Below are positions 1 to 7,639 of a stretch of DNA of 38,747 nucleotides, in pieces. The stretch is from CAYJAY01 sp964370715. GTDB taxonomy: Bacteria > Bacillota > Clostridia > Oscillospirales > Ruminococcaceae. The notes beneath the pieces were generated by a model. It was given only the letters and a program-made list of their open reading frames with translations. It did no database searches and was not told the DNA's origin. The position numbers and the translations under genes are program-made. The DNA lies in assembly GCA_964370715.1 (NCBI GenBank), contig CAYJKJ010000020.1, forward strand, positions 1 to 38,747, read 5' to 3'. Each line of letters begins with the position of its first letter. The stretch's first letter is position 1.

Positions 1-394
1 AAGCCATCAACATATCGTAGGTCATCGCCGTTACATACATATGGTTTTCGTATTTACCCGACCTTGCTAAAACGCCGAATTCGTAGACAGGCGAGGTCTC
101 AACAACGTGGGGGAATGCGGAAAACGTGTCTAGCGTTGGTTGGTCAAGCTTTATATCGGAGCTTTGTTCGCCCGGCATACCTCCGAAAAAACTGTTGCTA
201 TAAACCGTTATTCTAGTGAGCGTTCCGCTGTTTTCGATCTGCTCTATATACGAATGGTTAAGCCCAATACCAAGCGACATCATAACGACTATCGAAGCCG
301 TTCCGATGATAACCCCCATAAGGGTGAGCGAGGTTCGAAGCTTTCGCCGAAACAGGTTACTAGCCGAAAATTTTAGCAGTTCAGTCCATTTCAT
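1..394 (-). CDS. MacB/FtsX-type ABC transporter permease, N-terminal part (cut by window edge)
   Basis: Reading the minus strand from an ATG at 394 gives an open frame that runs off the window at position 1 (131 codons seen). It begins MKWTELLKFSASNLFRRKLR, then a hydrophobic segment (LTLMGVIIGTASIVVMMSLG), then an extracytoplasmic region. A short basic cytoplasmic start, the RRKLRTSLT motif, one membrane span and a MacB-like periplasmic core domain is the standard start of MacB/YknZ-type permeases. The site AAAGGAG lies 12 bases upstream of the ATG. It follows the ATPase and the CARDB-like secreted protein on the same strand, so together they look like a tripartite export system. The C-terminal spans are outside the window. 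The substrate cannot be told; peptides, antibiotics or lipoproteins are typical for the family. Confidence 0.85.
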   Translation of the reverse strand, partial: MKWTELLKFSASNLFRRKLRTSLTLMGVIIGTASIVVMMSLGIGLNHSYIEQIENSGTLTRITVYSNSFFGGMPGEQSSDIKLDQPTLDTFSAFPHVVETSPVYEFGVLARSGKYENHMYVTAMTYDMLMA

Positions 395-551
395 AGTTTA
401 ACCATGCTCCTTTATACTGCCGTGTGACTTTTTGAATGAAGAGTGAATAGTGAATAATTAATGTAGAAAATCTTTGATTTTCAAATTTAAAATTTTAATC
501 TGTCGCTCTTGCGACACCTTAATTTTTCATTTTTCACTTTTAACTTTTCAC
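395..551. other. AT-rich spacer with low-complexity repeats and one hairpin
   Basis: This 157-bp gap inside the exporter operon has no credible ORF apart from the permease ribosome binding site near 407-413. It holds a 6-bp perfect stem with a TCTT loop (TGTCGC/GCGACA, 501-516) and degenerate direct repeats of the form TTTTCACTTTT near 525-555. The hairpin has an AT-rich rather than U-only 3' side, so it could be a partial terminator that lowers permease expression, or an mRNA-stabilising stem. That role is inference. Confidence 0.4.
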
Positions 552-1973
552 TTAATTATATCCATTGTTTTGATATATCATCTGTTGTTCGATCTGTCTT
601 GCAATCTCCCGGTCACGAGCGGCGGCAAGTTTTTTCTTTTTGCGCCGAATTATTATGAAGGCCGCAACACCGCCCGCAATGATTAGAAATATTATCGCAA
701 CGATCCAACCAACGGCAGAACCACCGGTTTCTTCGGGGGGCATAATGTCGGGCATAACATCGGTCGGCATATATGTCGAGATGAAAACTTCGCTCGTTTC
801 GCTTAACGAAAATTCTTTTCCCTTTTCGTCTTCATATACAATGTCTAGCGCAATAACAGCGTTTCCCTCTCTTAAAGGGTTTGAGTATAGGTCGACAGTT
901 CCCGTTGCACCCGATTCGATGTTTCCGAGATACACCTCTTGAGGTTCGATAAATCCATCGCAAGAAACGGTGGCGGTAACGTTATATAGCTTTGATTTCC
1001 CCGTGTTGTTAACGGAACACATGACGTTGAAATCCTGCCCCACAAACGGCGCTTCCGGAACAATCTCGAGAGGTTGGAGCTTTGCTTCGGGGATCTGTTC
1101 AACCGGGATTGCTATAACCTCGGTGTCGGTCACGGGGGTGTTGTTCCCTGAACCGTCGGCATCATAGTTGAGCGAGAGGTTAACGTTGTATGAACCCGGC
1201 GCCGTGTCGGCTTTGGGCATAAGGGAAATGGCGGTCGTTTGGCTGGCTCCGGCTTCGAGTTTGGTTATAAAGTTTGTCAGCGAACCCGAGACAGCGTTAA
1301 ACGTTCCGTCGGAGGTTAGCGAGATTTTAAAGTTTGATATCGACCCCGTTGTCGAGGTGTTTTTGTATGTAAGATAAAGCACGAACTCTTCGCCGGCGAC
1401 AACCTGGGCGGGGTCTGTTGAAAATCCCGAAATGATAACTTTCGGAATGCTGAACGCCTCGGGTGTAGGCTCGGGTGTGGGTTCGGGGATAGGCGGTGCG
1501 GGGGGGATTGGTGTCGGCTCTGGCAAAGGTTCTTCAACCTTCACTTTAAACTTTGTTGTTTCAGGCGTAGTAGTGATAGAGTCAAACTTAAGCGTAACAA
1601 TTATATCTTGATCACCCAACGAAGCAGTCCCCTTAACTGTTGTGCTTGCGGAATCAAAATAAACTGTGTAGTAATTATGTTCAGCGGTTGGAAGCCTAGT
1701 TTGAGTAATATTATCTTCTTTAATCGGATTACCTCCGATGTTTGATAATATACTTGAAGCTGATAAATCTATTTCTACAGATGTAACTTTAGCAGCTATT
1801 CCAATTGGTACAGCAAATTCCATCGACTCTAAATTCCAAGGACTGTTTTGATTAACAACCGGCAAATTAGCAGACCCATTTATTTGGGTGACAATCGAAC
1901 TCGCAAAAGCCGACGGCACAAAAAACACCGCAAAAACAAACGCAATTAAAAATCCGCTTAATACCTTTCTCAT
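552..1973 (-). CDS. Secreted, membrane-anchored CARDB-like accessory protein of the ABC exporter
   Basis: The protein (473 aa from the ATG at 1973) has an N-terminal signal peptide (about 1-25, ending near SAFAS). An N-terminal beta-rich domain of about 120 residues follows, then a Pro/Glu/Thr linker (PEPTPIPPAPPIPEPTPEPT) and two immunoglobulin-like repeats of CARDB/COG1361 character (roughly 180-285 and 300-405, with NTSTTGSISNF and NNTGKSKLYNV). One C-terminal membrane span (about 430-452) and a basic tail RRKKKK end it. The frame is open to a GTG two codons earlier, but the ATG at 1973 has the better GAGGTG site. Position between the ATPase and permease genes suggests an extracellular adaptor or substrate-binding part of the exporter. 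The DNA for the first 150 residues looks clearly more AT-rich than the rest, which hints at domain replacement. No enzymatic motif is visible. Confidence 0.75.
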   Translation of the reverse strand: MRKVLSGFLIAFVFAVFFVPSAFASSIVTQINGSANLPVVNQNSPWNLESMEFAVPIGIAAKVTSVEIDLSASSILSNIGGNPIKEDNITQTRLPTAEHNYYTVYFDSASTTVKGTASLGDQDIIVTLKFDSITTTPETTKFKVKVEEPLPEPTPIPPAPPIPEPTPEPTPEAFSIPKVIISGFSTDPAQVVAGEEFVLYLTYKNTSTTGSISNFKISLTSDGTFNAVSGSLTNFITKLEAGASQTTAISLMPKADTAPGSYNVNLSLNYDADGSGNNTPVTDTEVIAIPVEQIPEAKLQPLEIVPEAPFVGQDFNVMCSVNNTGKSKLYNVTATVSCDGFIEPQEVYLGNIESGATGTVDLYSNPLREGNAVIALDIVYEDEKGKEFSLSETSEVFISTYMPTDVMPDIMPPEETGGSAVGWIVAIIFLIIAGGVAAFIIIRRKKKKLAAARDREIARQIEQQMIYQNNGYN

Positions 1974-1981
1974 ACCCACCT

Positions 1982-2028
1982 CTTAAAAATTAACTCTCAA
2001 CTCTTAATTATCAACTCTCAACTAAACA
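1982..2028. repeat. Degenerate simple repeat of AACTCTCAACT type
   Basis: The 56-bp spacer between the ATPase and the CARDB-like gene contains repeated AACTCTCAACT/AACTCTTAATT units. Similar low-complexity repeats lie on the other side of the CARDB-like gene (near 525-555). They explain the spacer but suggest no function. Confidence 0.4.
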
Positions 2029-2035
2029 AAAACCC

Positions 2036-2707
2036 CTACATCAACATCCCGTCTTTAAGATAAACAATCCTGTCGGTCTGTTTCGCAAGCTCGGGGTCAT
2101 GCGTAACCATAACAACCGTCACTCTTTGCCTTGCTACGATATCTTTTATAATCGCCAAAACCTCTTTGCCGTTGCTGCTGTCGAGGTTTCCCGTCGGCTC
2201 GTCGGCATATATAATCTTGGGGTTAACAACAAGCGCTCTCGCTATACCAACACGCTGTTGTTGCCCTCCCGACATCTGCATGGGTTTATGGTTAAGGTGG
2301 CTCGCAAGCCCAACAACCTCAAGCATTCGCCTTGCTTTTTCAAGGCGAAGAGCCTTGGGTTCTCCCTTAAACGTGAGCGGTAGTGCAACGTTTTCGGCGG
2401 CGGTCATCGTTTGGATAAGGTTAAACGATTGAAATATAAACCCAACATTTTCTCGGCGAAATTTAACAAGATCGTTTTCCGACATTCCGTCGATACGGTG
2501 TCCGCATTCAAAGATATGCCCCGATGTTGCCGGTTCAAGACCTGCGAGAACGTTTAGCATCGTCGATTTCCCCGAACCCGAAGGACCCGTTATCGAAACA
2601 AATTCGCCAACGCCGATAGAAAGCGAAACCCCTTTAAGCGCATGAACCACGTTTTCGCCCACTCGATATATCTTATGCAGTTTATCAGCAATGATGATTG
2701 AATTCAT
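2036..2707 (-). CDS. MacB/LolD-type ABC transporter ATP-binding protein
   Basis: This 223-aa ATPase shows all nucleotide-binding motifs: Walker A GPSGSGKST, Q-loop FIFQSFNLIQTMTAAENV, signature MSGGQQQRV, Walker B IIYADEPTGNLD and H-loop VTHDPELA. The EPTGNLDS motif and size are typical of the MacB/LolD/FtsE branch, which partners FtsX-like permeases. The frame is open 33 codons further upstream, but that extension (MRSLRFTLMAQ...) is unlike the family. The ATG at 2707 starts the usual beta strand (MNSIIIADKLHKIY) and has GGAAGGAA upstream. It is the first gene of a minus-strand operon with the secreted accessory protein and the permease, and presumably powers that exporter. Confidence 0.93.
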   Translation of the reverse strand: MNSIIIADKLHKIYRVGENVVHALKGVSLSIGVGEFVSITGPSGSGKSTMLNVLAGLEPATSGHIFECGHRIDGMSENDLVKFRRENVGFIFQSFNLIQTMTAAENVALPLTFKGEPKALRLEKARRMLEVVGLASHLNHKPMQMSGGQQQRVGIARALVVNPKIIYADEPTGNLDSSNGKEVLAIIKDIVARQRVTVVMVTHDPELAKQTDRIVYLKDGMLM

Positions 2708-2793
2708 AAAACGATTTCCTTCCCAAAGATTGTAGCCAAAGGCAGATGCGCAATATAAATAATCCTGCGGTTTTTGCGCCATCAGAGTAAATC

Positions 2794-2899
2794 GTAGGGA
2801 ACGCATTGTATGCGTTCCGCCATTTCTAGTACGCTATGCCGATTTTGGTTTTCGCATTTCGTATTCCGCATTTCGGAATGCATACAATGCATTCCCTAC
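2794..2899. repeat. Inverted pair of short palindromic repeats (TAGGGAA family)
   Basis: Two 26-bp units face each other. Unit A is GTAGGGAACGCAT...ATGCGTTCCG (own palindrome 2798-2818, 9-bp arms, TGT loop). Unit B, in reverse, is GTAGGGAATGCAT...ATGCATTCCG (palindrome 2875-2895). Differences between the units are compensated within each stem (ACGCAT/ATGCGT versus ATGCAT/ATGCAT). About 55 bp separate them, including a repeated CGCATTTCG-like motif. A related unit lies at 21428-21451. The pair sits in the untranslated leader predicted for the ABC exporter operon. It resembles a REP/BIME-type or MITE-like repeat. Confidence 0.7.
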
Positions 2900-2923
2900 A
2901 CGGGGTATTCGGATTATTAATAA

Positions 2924-2952
2924 ATTATAATATATCTAACAAGATAAGTCAA
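2924..2952 (-). promoter_or_regulatory. Predicted sigma-A promoter of the ABC exporter operon
   Basis: On the minus strand TTGACT (2952-2947) and TATAAT (2929-2924) are separated by 17 bp. This is the best promoter in the gap and would give a leader of about 210 nt that contains the inverted palindromes at 2794-2899 before the ATPase gene. Confidence 0.6.
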
Positions 2953-2955
2953 AAC

Positions 2956-2987
2956 GCAAAAATCCCCCCACGTTGTTCGGTGGGGGG
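2956..2987 (-). terminator. Rho-independent terminator of the FkbM methyltransferase gene
   Basis: On the minus strand an 8-bp GC-rich stem (CCCCCCAC/GTGGGGGG, 8-nt loop) is followed by ATTTTTGCGTTTTG. It starts 8 bases after the methyltransferase stop codon. Confidence 0.8.
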
Positions 2988-2994
2988 AGGTGGA

Positions 2995-3819
2995 TTAAAA
3001 ACGTCCGCCAAAATTATCAAATTTGCAAAACTTTTCTTGATATAGTTTTTTGCTGATAAAAATATCATCGATTACTATTCTGGCAATCCGCACAAATCCT
3101 TTGCTTTCGAGCAGTTTGCGGATTTTTTTCTCGGGTAACACCATCGCAGCGCCGGCGTTTTCTAATGAAATAACATCAATTGTTAACTTTTCAAAATCAA
3201 TGCCGTTGATAGCGTTTTCTTCATATCCTTCTAAATCCAAACTCATATAATCAACATGAGTTATGTTGTTTTGGTCGCAAACATCAGAAATCCTAACCTG
3301 TTTGACTTCGTATGCGCTACCCTCTTGAATGTTCGAAACCGACGCTAGTGTGTCGTATTCATCATCTCTATGTAGCCAAATAGTTGTATCTTCACAACCA
3401 ACAGCAACGTCAAGGCATTTTGTTTTTCTAACGCTATTATATTTTTCGCAATGATGCTTTTGCGGTTCAAATGCAATTCCTGTCCAACCTATTTTTTCAA
3501 AATAATAGGTGTTGTTAATTACAACAGGATCGTTTGCTCCAACATCCAAAAACACGCCATCTGTTTTTCCTTTAAATATTGTGTTTGCCAAAAAGAAATC
3601 TTGACCACACTGCGAAAAATAGTCGCCGGAAGATTTAGCGCATTGCAACATATATCCATTATCTACAAGCGTATTAACATTTAATATCGGAGCATCATAT
3701 TTGAAAAAAGCAATGGGGTTTTTGTAGTATTTATGAAACTTTTTTTTCAAACTTTCATATTTCTCTTTGCTGATAACCTTCCCCAAAAGATTGCTTAACT
3801 TAAATAATAATTTATCCAT
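2995..3819 (-). CDS. FkbM-family methyltransferase
   Basis: This 274-aa protein carries the FkbM (Methyltransf_21) core: SQCGQDFFLANTIF, SAM-binding motif GVFLDVGANDP, YYFEKIGWTGIAFEPQ, and later YMSLDLEGYEENAINGIDF. The family mostly O-methylates sugars or polyketides; in bacteria it is often tied to surface glycans. The open frame reaches a GTG at 3837, but ATG 3819 has TGGAG 12 bases upstream. It stands alone between the jag operon and the ABC operon, with its own terminator, and its DNA appears more AT-rich than neighbours, which suggests acquisition. A perfect 28-bp palindrome lies just upstream. The substrate is unknown. Confidence 0.85.
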   Translation of the reverse strand: MDKLLFKLSNLLGKVISKEKYESLKKKFHKYYKNPIAFFKYDAPILNVNTLVDNGYMLQCAKSSGDYFSQCGQDFFLANTIFKGKTDGVFLDVGANDPVVINNTYYFEKIGWTGIAFEPQKHHCEKYNSVRKTKCLDVAVGCEDTTIWLHRDDEYDTLASVSNIQEGSAYEVKQVRISDVCDQNNITHVDYMSLDLEGYEENAINGIDFEKLTIDVISLENAGAAMVLPEKKIRKLLESKGFVRIARIVIDDIFISKKLYQEKFCKFDNFGGRF

Positions 3820-3848
3820 CAAACGAATACACTCCACTATAATTAAAG

Positions 3849-3876
3849 TGTACTGAACAACTAGTTGTTCAGTACA
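3849..3876. promoter_or_regulatory. Perfect 28-bp palindrome between jag and the FkbM gene
   Basis: The sequence TGTACTGAACAACT is followed directly by its exact reverse complement, with no spacer. It lies 30 bases upstream of the methyltransferase start and 37 bases after the jag stop. A weak possible promoter for the methyltransferase (TTGCAA 3905-3900, 16 bp, TAACAT 3883-3878, minus strand) would place the palindrome over the transcription start, as an operator would be. Alternatively the RNA hairpin ends the jag operon, though the following CTTTAATTAT is a poor U-tract. Confidence 0.5.
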
Positions 3877-3912
3877 GATGTTATGCTTTTATTGTAGTAT
3901 TGCAAGAACTAA

Positions 3913-4911
3913 TTAAAACTCAATCTTGCCGTAAAGATTTTTCATTGCGTTTGGATCTTGCTGTTTCGGCTCTTTGTTTTCGGGTTTTGTTTCGGGTTTT
4001 GTTTCGGTGTGCGGGGTTTGGGGTTTGCTGAAATCTTTTTTCGGTCGATCGTTATATCTTGAGCGATTGTTGCTATTGTTATATGGCTTTCTGTTTGCTC
4101 GACCGCCCTCCGGAATAACAACCACTCGGCGGTTTGGCTCGAACCCAACAGATTCCGAACGAACGCCGTCGATTTCTTGGATTGTGCTATGGATTATTCT
4201 TCTTTCATAAGGATTCATCGGTTCAAGCGTTTGGTTGCGCCTTGTCTTTTTAACTTTAATAGCAACCTTTGTCGCCAACGATTCAAGAACGCCGGCTCTC
4301 TTGTTGCGATAGTTTGCAACATCAAACGTTATCTTGCAATATTCTTCATCGGCTCTGTTTGAAACCAAAAGGCAAAGATATTGAAGGCTATCCATAACAT
4401 CGCCGCGTCTACCTATGAGGGTTGCGCTGTCTTCGCCATCGACAAGGAATTTAATTCCCTTTTCGATCTCAACCGCTTTATAGGTCAACTTTGTAGCGCC
4501 CATGCAGCTTGCAACGCTTTGAAGATATTCAAGAGCGGCTTTTGCGCCGTTTGGAAGCTTGTCGAGTTCAACCTCTTTTTCTTCTTTTTGTGGTTTAATC
4601 GGTTGCTTTTGTATTGGCTTAACTGCGGGTTGACCAACAGGTTTTTCAAATTGTTTTTTGTTTTGTTGTGGCTTTTGTTTAGGCGGATCTGCTTTCTTTT
4701 TATCTTCCCCTCGAACAAGATCTCTAATCGAGAAACTGTCTTCATCGAGCGAAACTTTAACCTTCGCCGGTATTGATCTAAAAAGCTTTTTTTGGGGCAT
4801 CTCCAATATTTCGATGCTCACATTAACGTCGTCTTTGTTGACCGAAAGCTCTTGACACGCTTTTTCAATGGCTTCGTCAACCGTTTTCGCCGTTGCTATT
4901 ATCTCTTTCAC
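3913..4911 (-). CDS. jag: Jag/KhpB RNA-binding protein
   Basis: The 332-aa protein has the Jag architecture. There is a Jag_N domain (about 1-55, MKEIIATAKTVDEAIEKAC), a Lys/Gln/Pro-rich linker (about 65-120), a KH domain with a GRRG loop (IGRRGDVMDSLQYL, near 165) and an R3H domain with the R-x3-H motif (RRIIHSTIQEIDG, near 237). A disordered Asn/Arg/Pro/Lys tail of about 55 residues ends it. KhpB pairs with KhpA to bind RNA and affects cell division and elongation in Gram-positive bacteria. It is last in the rpmH-rnpA-yidD-yidC-jag operon, the usual neighbour of yidC. The long basic tail is more than many homologues have. mnmE, which commonly follows jag, is instead at 23261. Confidence 0.95.
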   Translation of the reverse strand: MKEIIATAKTVDEAIEKACQELSVNKDDVNVSIEILEMPQKKLFRSIPAKVKVSLDEDSFSIRDLVRGEDKKKADPPKQKPQQNKKQFEKPVGQPAVKPIQKQPIKPQKEEKEVELDKLPNGAKAALEYLQSVASCMGATKLTYKAVEIEKGIKFLVDGEDSATLIGRRGDVMDSLQYLCLLVSNRADEEYCKITFDVANYRNKRAGVLESLATKVAIKVKKTRRNQTLEPMNPYERRIIHSTIQEIDGVRSESVGFEPNRRVVVIPEGGRANRKPYNNSNNRSRYNDRPKKDFSKPQTPHTETKPETKPENKEPKQQDPNAMKNLYGKIEF

Positions 4912-4950
4912 GAAACTCTCCTCCTATTATTTTTAATTAAAGTTAAAGGT

Positions 4951-6144
4951 CTATTCCGGTTTTTCCTCTTGTTCGTCAGACGATTTTTTGGATTTTTTGT
5001 TTGCTTTCTTTTCTTGCGGCAGTTGCGGAGCTATGATGAATTCCCCAACATCACTGGTGTCGAAAGCTTCGCTATCGGCTTCGCCATATTTTTCGGCATC
5101 AAGTTCCCTTGCTTTTTGCAAACGAAGTTTTGCAAGTTCGCTTGCCGGAACTTCTTTTTCGACAACGTTTCCGGCTTTATCTTTAACTTTAACTTTTTTC
5201 TTTTCTTTTTTAAGCTTCTTTTTTAATTCAATTTCAGCTTCGAGTTTTTCCCTGTATTTTTCAACGTTGATAAATTTCTTAAGAATAAACATTTGGATGA
5301 TAGCTATAAGGTTTTGAACGCCCCAATAGATCGACATACCGGCTGGGAACGAGAACGAAAACCAAGCAAACATAGCGGTCATCATAACTTGGGTCACGAT
5401 AAGGCTGTTGCCCATTGCGGCTTTTTGTCCGCTTGCTGCCATCGAGAAAAGCGAAGATGCAAGCATCGTTCCAACCGAGAACAACGGGATAAGAAGCATT
5501 AGCGACCATTCAAAAGCCGGAACTTCCCAAAGGTTGATAGCTCCGATGCTCATGTTAAGATCCGCAATCTTTGCGATGTTTGCCGAGATTATATCGGCAG
5601 AAAAACCTTCTACAACAAGGTTTGAATAAGCTGTTGGATCGGTCTTGATTCCTTCGATAACCATGTTTTCGATAAATCTATCGCTTGGGTTTTCCGCAAG
5701 CGCCGCAGCCGCCGCCGGAACAGCGTTAACAAGAGCCGAGACAATTTCTTTTGGAATAAAGAGCATATATGTTAAAGGTTTATAAATAACTTCGATAAGA
5801 CCAAAAAGAATTGGAAGTTGGATAAGCATAGGAAGGCAACCCGACATTGGGTTATAGCCATATTCCTGTTGCAACTTCATCATCTCTTCGTTTTGTTTTG
5901 CTCGGTCGTCCTTATATTTCTTTTGGATTTCGTCAAGCATGGGTTTGTAGACCGCCATCGTAACGCTTGAGCGTTGTTGTTTAATCGCAAGAGGGAACAA
6001 CAAAACTTTCGTTATAATCGTGAAGAATACAAGCGCAAAGACATATGAAACCGGAAGGCTTAATATCTCGTGTGCAAATTTATAGCAATATTGCATTATG
6101 AATCCTAGCGGATACGCAATTATCGCCCAGATTGAATCTAACAT
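4951..6144 (-). CDS. yidC: YidC/Oxa1 membrane protein insertase
   Basis: The 397-aa protein has the YidC/Oxa1 fold: a hydrophobic start (MLDSIWAIIAYPLGFIMQYC), the cytoplasmic loop with AIKQQRSSVTMAVYKPMLDE and QQEYGYNPMSGCLPMLIQLP, a 100-residue variable loop, and the final spans with FSFPAGMSIYWGVQNLIAI. A very basic tail (KKKLKKEKKKVKVK) and an acidic end follow; the basic tail fits ribosome contact. It inserts membrane proteins alone or with SecYEG. No lipobox is seen, unlike SpoIIIJ of Bacillus. It lies between yidD and jag in the standard order, with overlapping function. Confidence 0.96.
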   Translation of the reverse strand: MLDSIWAIIAYPLGFIMQYCYKFAHEILSLPVSYVFALVFFTIITKVLLFPLAIKQQRSSVTMAVYKPMLDEIQKKYKDDRAKQNEEMMKLQQEYGYNPMSGCLPMLIQLPILFGLIEVIYKPLTYMLFIPKEIVSALVNAVPAAAAALAENPSDRFIENMVIEGIKTDPTAYSNLVVEGFSADIISANIAKIADLNMSIGAINLWEVPAFEWSLMLLIPLFSVGTMLASSLFSMAASGQKAAMGNSLIVTQVMMTAMFAWFSFSFPAGMSIYWGVQNLIAIIQMFILKKFINVEKYREKLEAEIELKKKLKKEKKKVKVKDKAGNVVEKEVPASELAKLRLQKARELDAEKYGEADSEAFDTSDVGEFIIAPQLPQEKKANKKSKKSSDEQEEKPE

Positions 6145-6227
6145 ATAGGGGTTCCTCCATTAAGCCATATAAAAGGCTGTTATTACATTATTATAGTATA
6201 ACTACATTATTTGCATAGAAAAAACTT

Positions 6228-6455
6228 CTATTTTTTTTTACGTTTTGGAACATCATCGACACCCCATTTTTTGTTAAACGGGTTGCAACGCAGAATTCTT
6301 GAAAATCCAAGACATAGCCCCAAAAACACCCCCCATTCTTCAACCGCTTGTATCGTGTATTCCGAACAGGTTGGATCAAACCGGCAGTTGTTTCCAAGGT
6401 TTGGGGATATGTTTTTTTGGTATGATCTAATTAGATAGATGATAATTTTTTTCAT
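6228..6455 (-). CDS. yidD: YidD membrane protein insertion efficiency factor
   Basis: This 75-aa protein has the complete YidD signature: YQKNISPNLGNNCRFDPTCS, EYTIQAVEEWG and LGFSRILRCNPFNKKWGVDDVP, with three conserved Cys. It is thought to be a small amphipathic membrane-associated protein that helps YidC-dependent insertion. The start lies 3 bases after the rnpA stop, so translation is probably coupled. Confidence 0.96.
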   Translation of the reverse strand: MKKIIIYLIRSYQKNISPNLGNNCRFDPTCSEYTIQAVEEWGVFLGLCLGFSRILRCNPFNKKWGVDDVPKRKKK

Positions 6456-6458
6456 ACA

Positions 6459-6812
6459 CTATGGTTTTTTTGGGCTTTCTAAAACATTAGCTTGTGTCAA
6501 CGCTTTTTGCATAAATGGAACAAGCTCATGGGTTTTGGCAAACACGGCTTTTCTTCGACAAACAAACACAATGTCGAAACAGCCGTCTGCAGACGAAATA
6601 ATTTCTGTCGCAGCGGCTTTGACAATTCTTCTTGCTCGGTTTCGCTCGACCGCACAACCGATTTTTTTTCCTGCCGTTATTCCAAGCCTTGTTCCGCAAT
6701 TTTTGTTTCGGATAACATATGCCACAAAATAGGGACAAACTATCCCTTTTGCGCGGTTATATGCTCTTTTAAACTGAAAATTGCGAGTTAAAGACGGTAG
6801 CTTTTTTGGCAT
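6459..6812 (-). CDS. rnpA: Ribonuclease P protein component
   Basis: The 117-aa protein shows the RnpA fold: SLTRNFQFKRAYNRAKG at the start, LGITAGKKIGCAVERNRARR (the conserved RNR arginine-rich helix) and a C-terminal helix. It binds the catalytic RNA of RNase P to mature tRNA 5' ends. The ATG is 2 bases after the rpmH stop, so the two are coupled. No RNase P RNA gene was seen in the window. Confidence 0.96.
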   Translation of the reverse strand: MPKKLPSLTRNFQFKRAYNRAKGIVCPYFVAYVIRNKNCGTRLGITAGKKIGCAVERNRARRIVKAAATEIISSADGCFDIVFVCRRKAVFAKTHELVPFMQKALTQANVLESPKKP

Positions 6813-6814
6813 TA

Positions 6815-6949
6815 TTATGCACAGATTTTCGCTCTGCCCTTAGAACGGCGACGAGCTAAGATCTTGCGTCCGTTTTTTGTTCTCATGCGTTTTAGAAAAC
6901 CATGTTCAACTTTACGGGTTTTCTTTTTTGGATGATACGTCGGCTTCAT
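6815..6949 (-). CDS. rpmH: Ribosomal protein bL34 (44 aa)
   Basis: On the minus strand the ATG at 6949 opens a 44-codon frame ending in TAA at 6817-6815. It reads MKPTYHPKKKTRKVEHGFLK then RMRTKNGRKILARRRSKGRA and KICA. This is a near-consensus bL34, a basic protein of the large ribosomal subunit. AGGAG lies 6 bases upstream of the start. It heads the rpmH-rnpA-yidD-yidC-jag operon. The usual divergent dnaA is absent; aroQ is upstream instead. The C-terminal ICA is a small lineage variation. Confidence 0.97.
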   Translation of the reverse strand: MKPTYHPKKKTRKVEHGFLKRMRTKNGRKILARRRSKGRAKICA

Positions 6950-7051
6950 AACAATCTCCTTTTCAAAATCAACAAAGATTTTTGCTTATAATTTTATGCA
7001 AAAACGCCCTGTTTCTATTTTTTTAATCCTCGGTCTTTTGAAGTTTTTGTG

Positions 7052-7080
7052 TAAATATAATTTACGACCAAAGAAATCAA
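7052..7080 (-). promoter_or_regulatory. Possible promoter of the rpmH operon
   Basis: On the minus strand TTGATT (7080-7075) and TATTTA (7057-7052) are 17 bp apart, within the 246-bp gap between aroQ and rpmH. The rest of the gap is AT-rich; no DnaA box (TTATCCACA) cluster is visible, so this is not an evident origin. The -10 match is modest. Confidence 0.4.
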
Positions 7081-7195
7081 CATTTTTAAAGGGATAAATA
7101 ACCCCTGTAACATGAAATTATATCTTATTCATTATGCAAATGTCAAGCTGTCACGGTATAAAAATTCATAAATGTTGCTATTTTAGTTAATTATC

Positions 7196-7636
7196 TCAAT
7201 TTTCTTGTTTATTTTGGTTTAAATAATCGATCGCTTTTATATATCCTTCGGTTCCAAGCCCGATAAACGACGTTTTGCAAACGGTTGAAACAAAGGAATG
7301 TTTCCTAAATTCCTCTCGTTTTGATATGTCGCTTATATGAACCTCGACGGTCGGAATGTCAACAGCTTTAAGAGCGTCTAAAATCGCAATGCTCGTGTGT
7401 GTGTATGCCGCCGGGTTGATAACTATTCCGTCTACACCTTTAAAAAAAGCTTGTTGAATCTTCGAAACTATCTCGCCTTCACAGTTGCTTTGGAAACATT
7501 CATGTTCAACCGAAAGTTTTTCGCAATGGTTTTTGATCTTTTCCAAAAGCATATCATAGCTTTCGTTTCCATAGATGCCTTTTTCTCGAATACCCAACAT
7601 ATTTATATTAGGTCCGTTGATTATTAAAAATTTCAT
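7196..7636 (-). CDS. aroQ: Type II 3-dehydroquinate dehydratase
   Basis: The 146-aa length and motifs are those of the dodecameric type II enzyme: NGPNINMLGIREKGIYG (flexible lid with catalytic Tyr), INPAAYTHTSIAILDAL and EVHISDISKREEFRKHSFVS with catalytic His. It converts 3-dehydroquinate to 3-dehydroshikimate in the cytoplasm. It is the last gene of the aromatic operon, 3 bases after the aroE-aroK fusion. Confidence 0.96.
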   Translation of the reverse strand: MKFLIINGPNINMLGIREKGIYGNESYDMLLEKIKNHCEKLSVEHECFQSNCEGEIVSKIQQAFFKGVDGIVINPAAYTHTSIAILDALKAVDIPTVEVHISDISKREEFRKHSFVSTVCKTSFIGLGTEGYIKAIDYLNQNKQEN

Positions 7637-7639
7637 CTT

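Noticed and set aside
140..376. Plus-strand 78-aa frame at the window start
   Set aside because: It is antisense to the MacB-type permease fragment, which has a ribosome site and clear family motifs.
1974..1979. GTG start two codons upstream for the CARDB-like gene
   Set aside because: The GTG lies inside the GAGGTG ribosome site that serves the ATG at 1973.
2708..2806. N-terminal extension of the ABC ATPase
   Set aside because: The extension is unlike the family and the ATG at 2707 has its own ribosome site and the usual first strand.
6950..7195. Replication origin next to rpmH
   Set aside because: No cluster of DnaA boxes and no dnaA or dnaN; the gap is AT-rich only.
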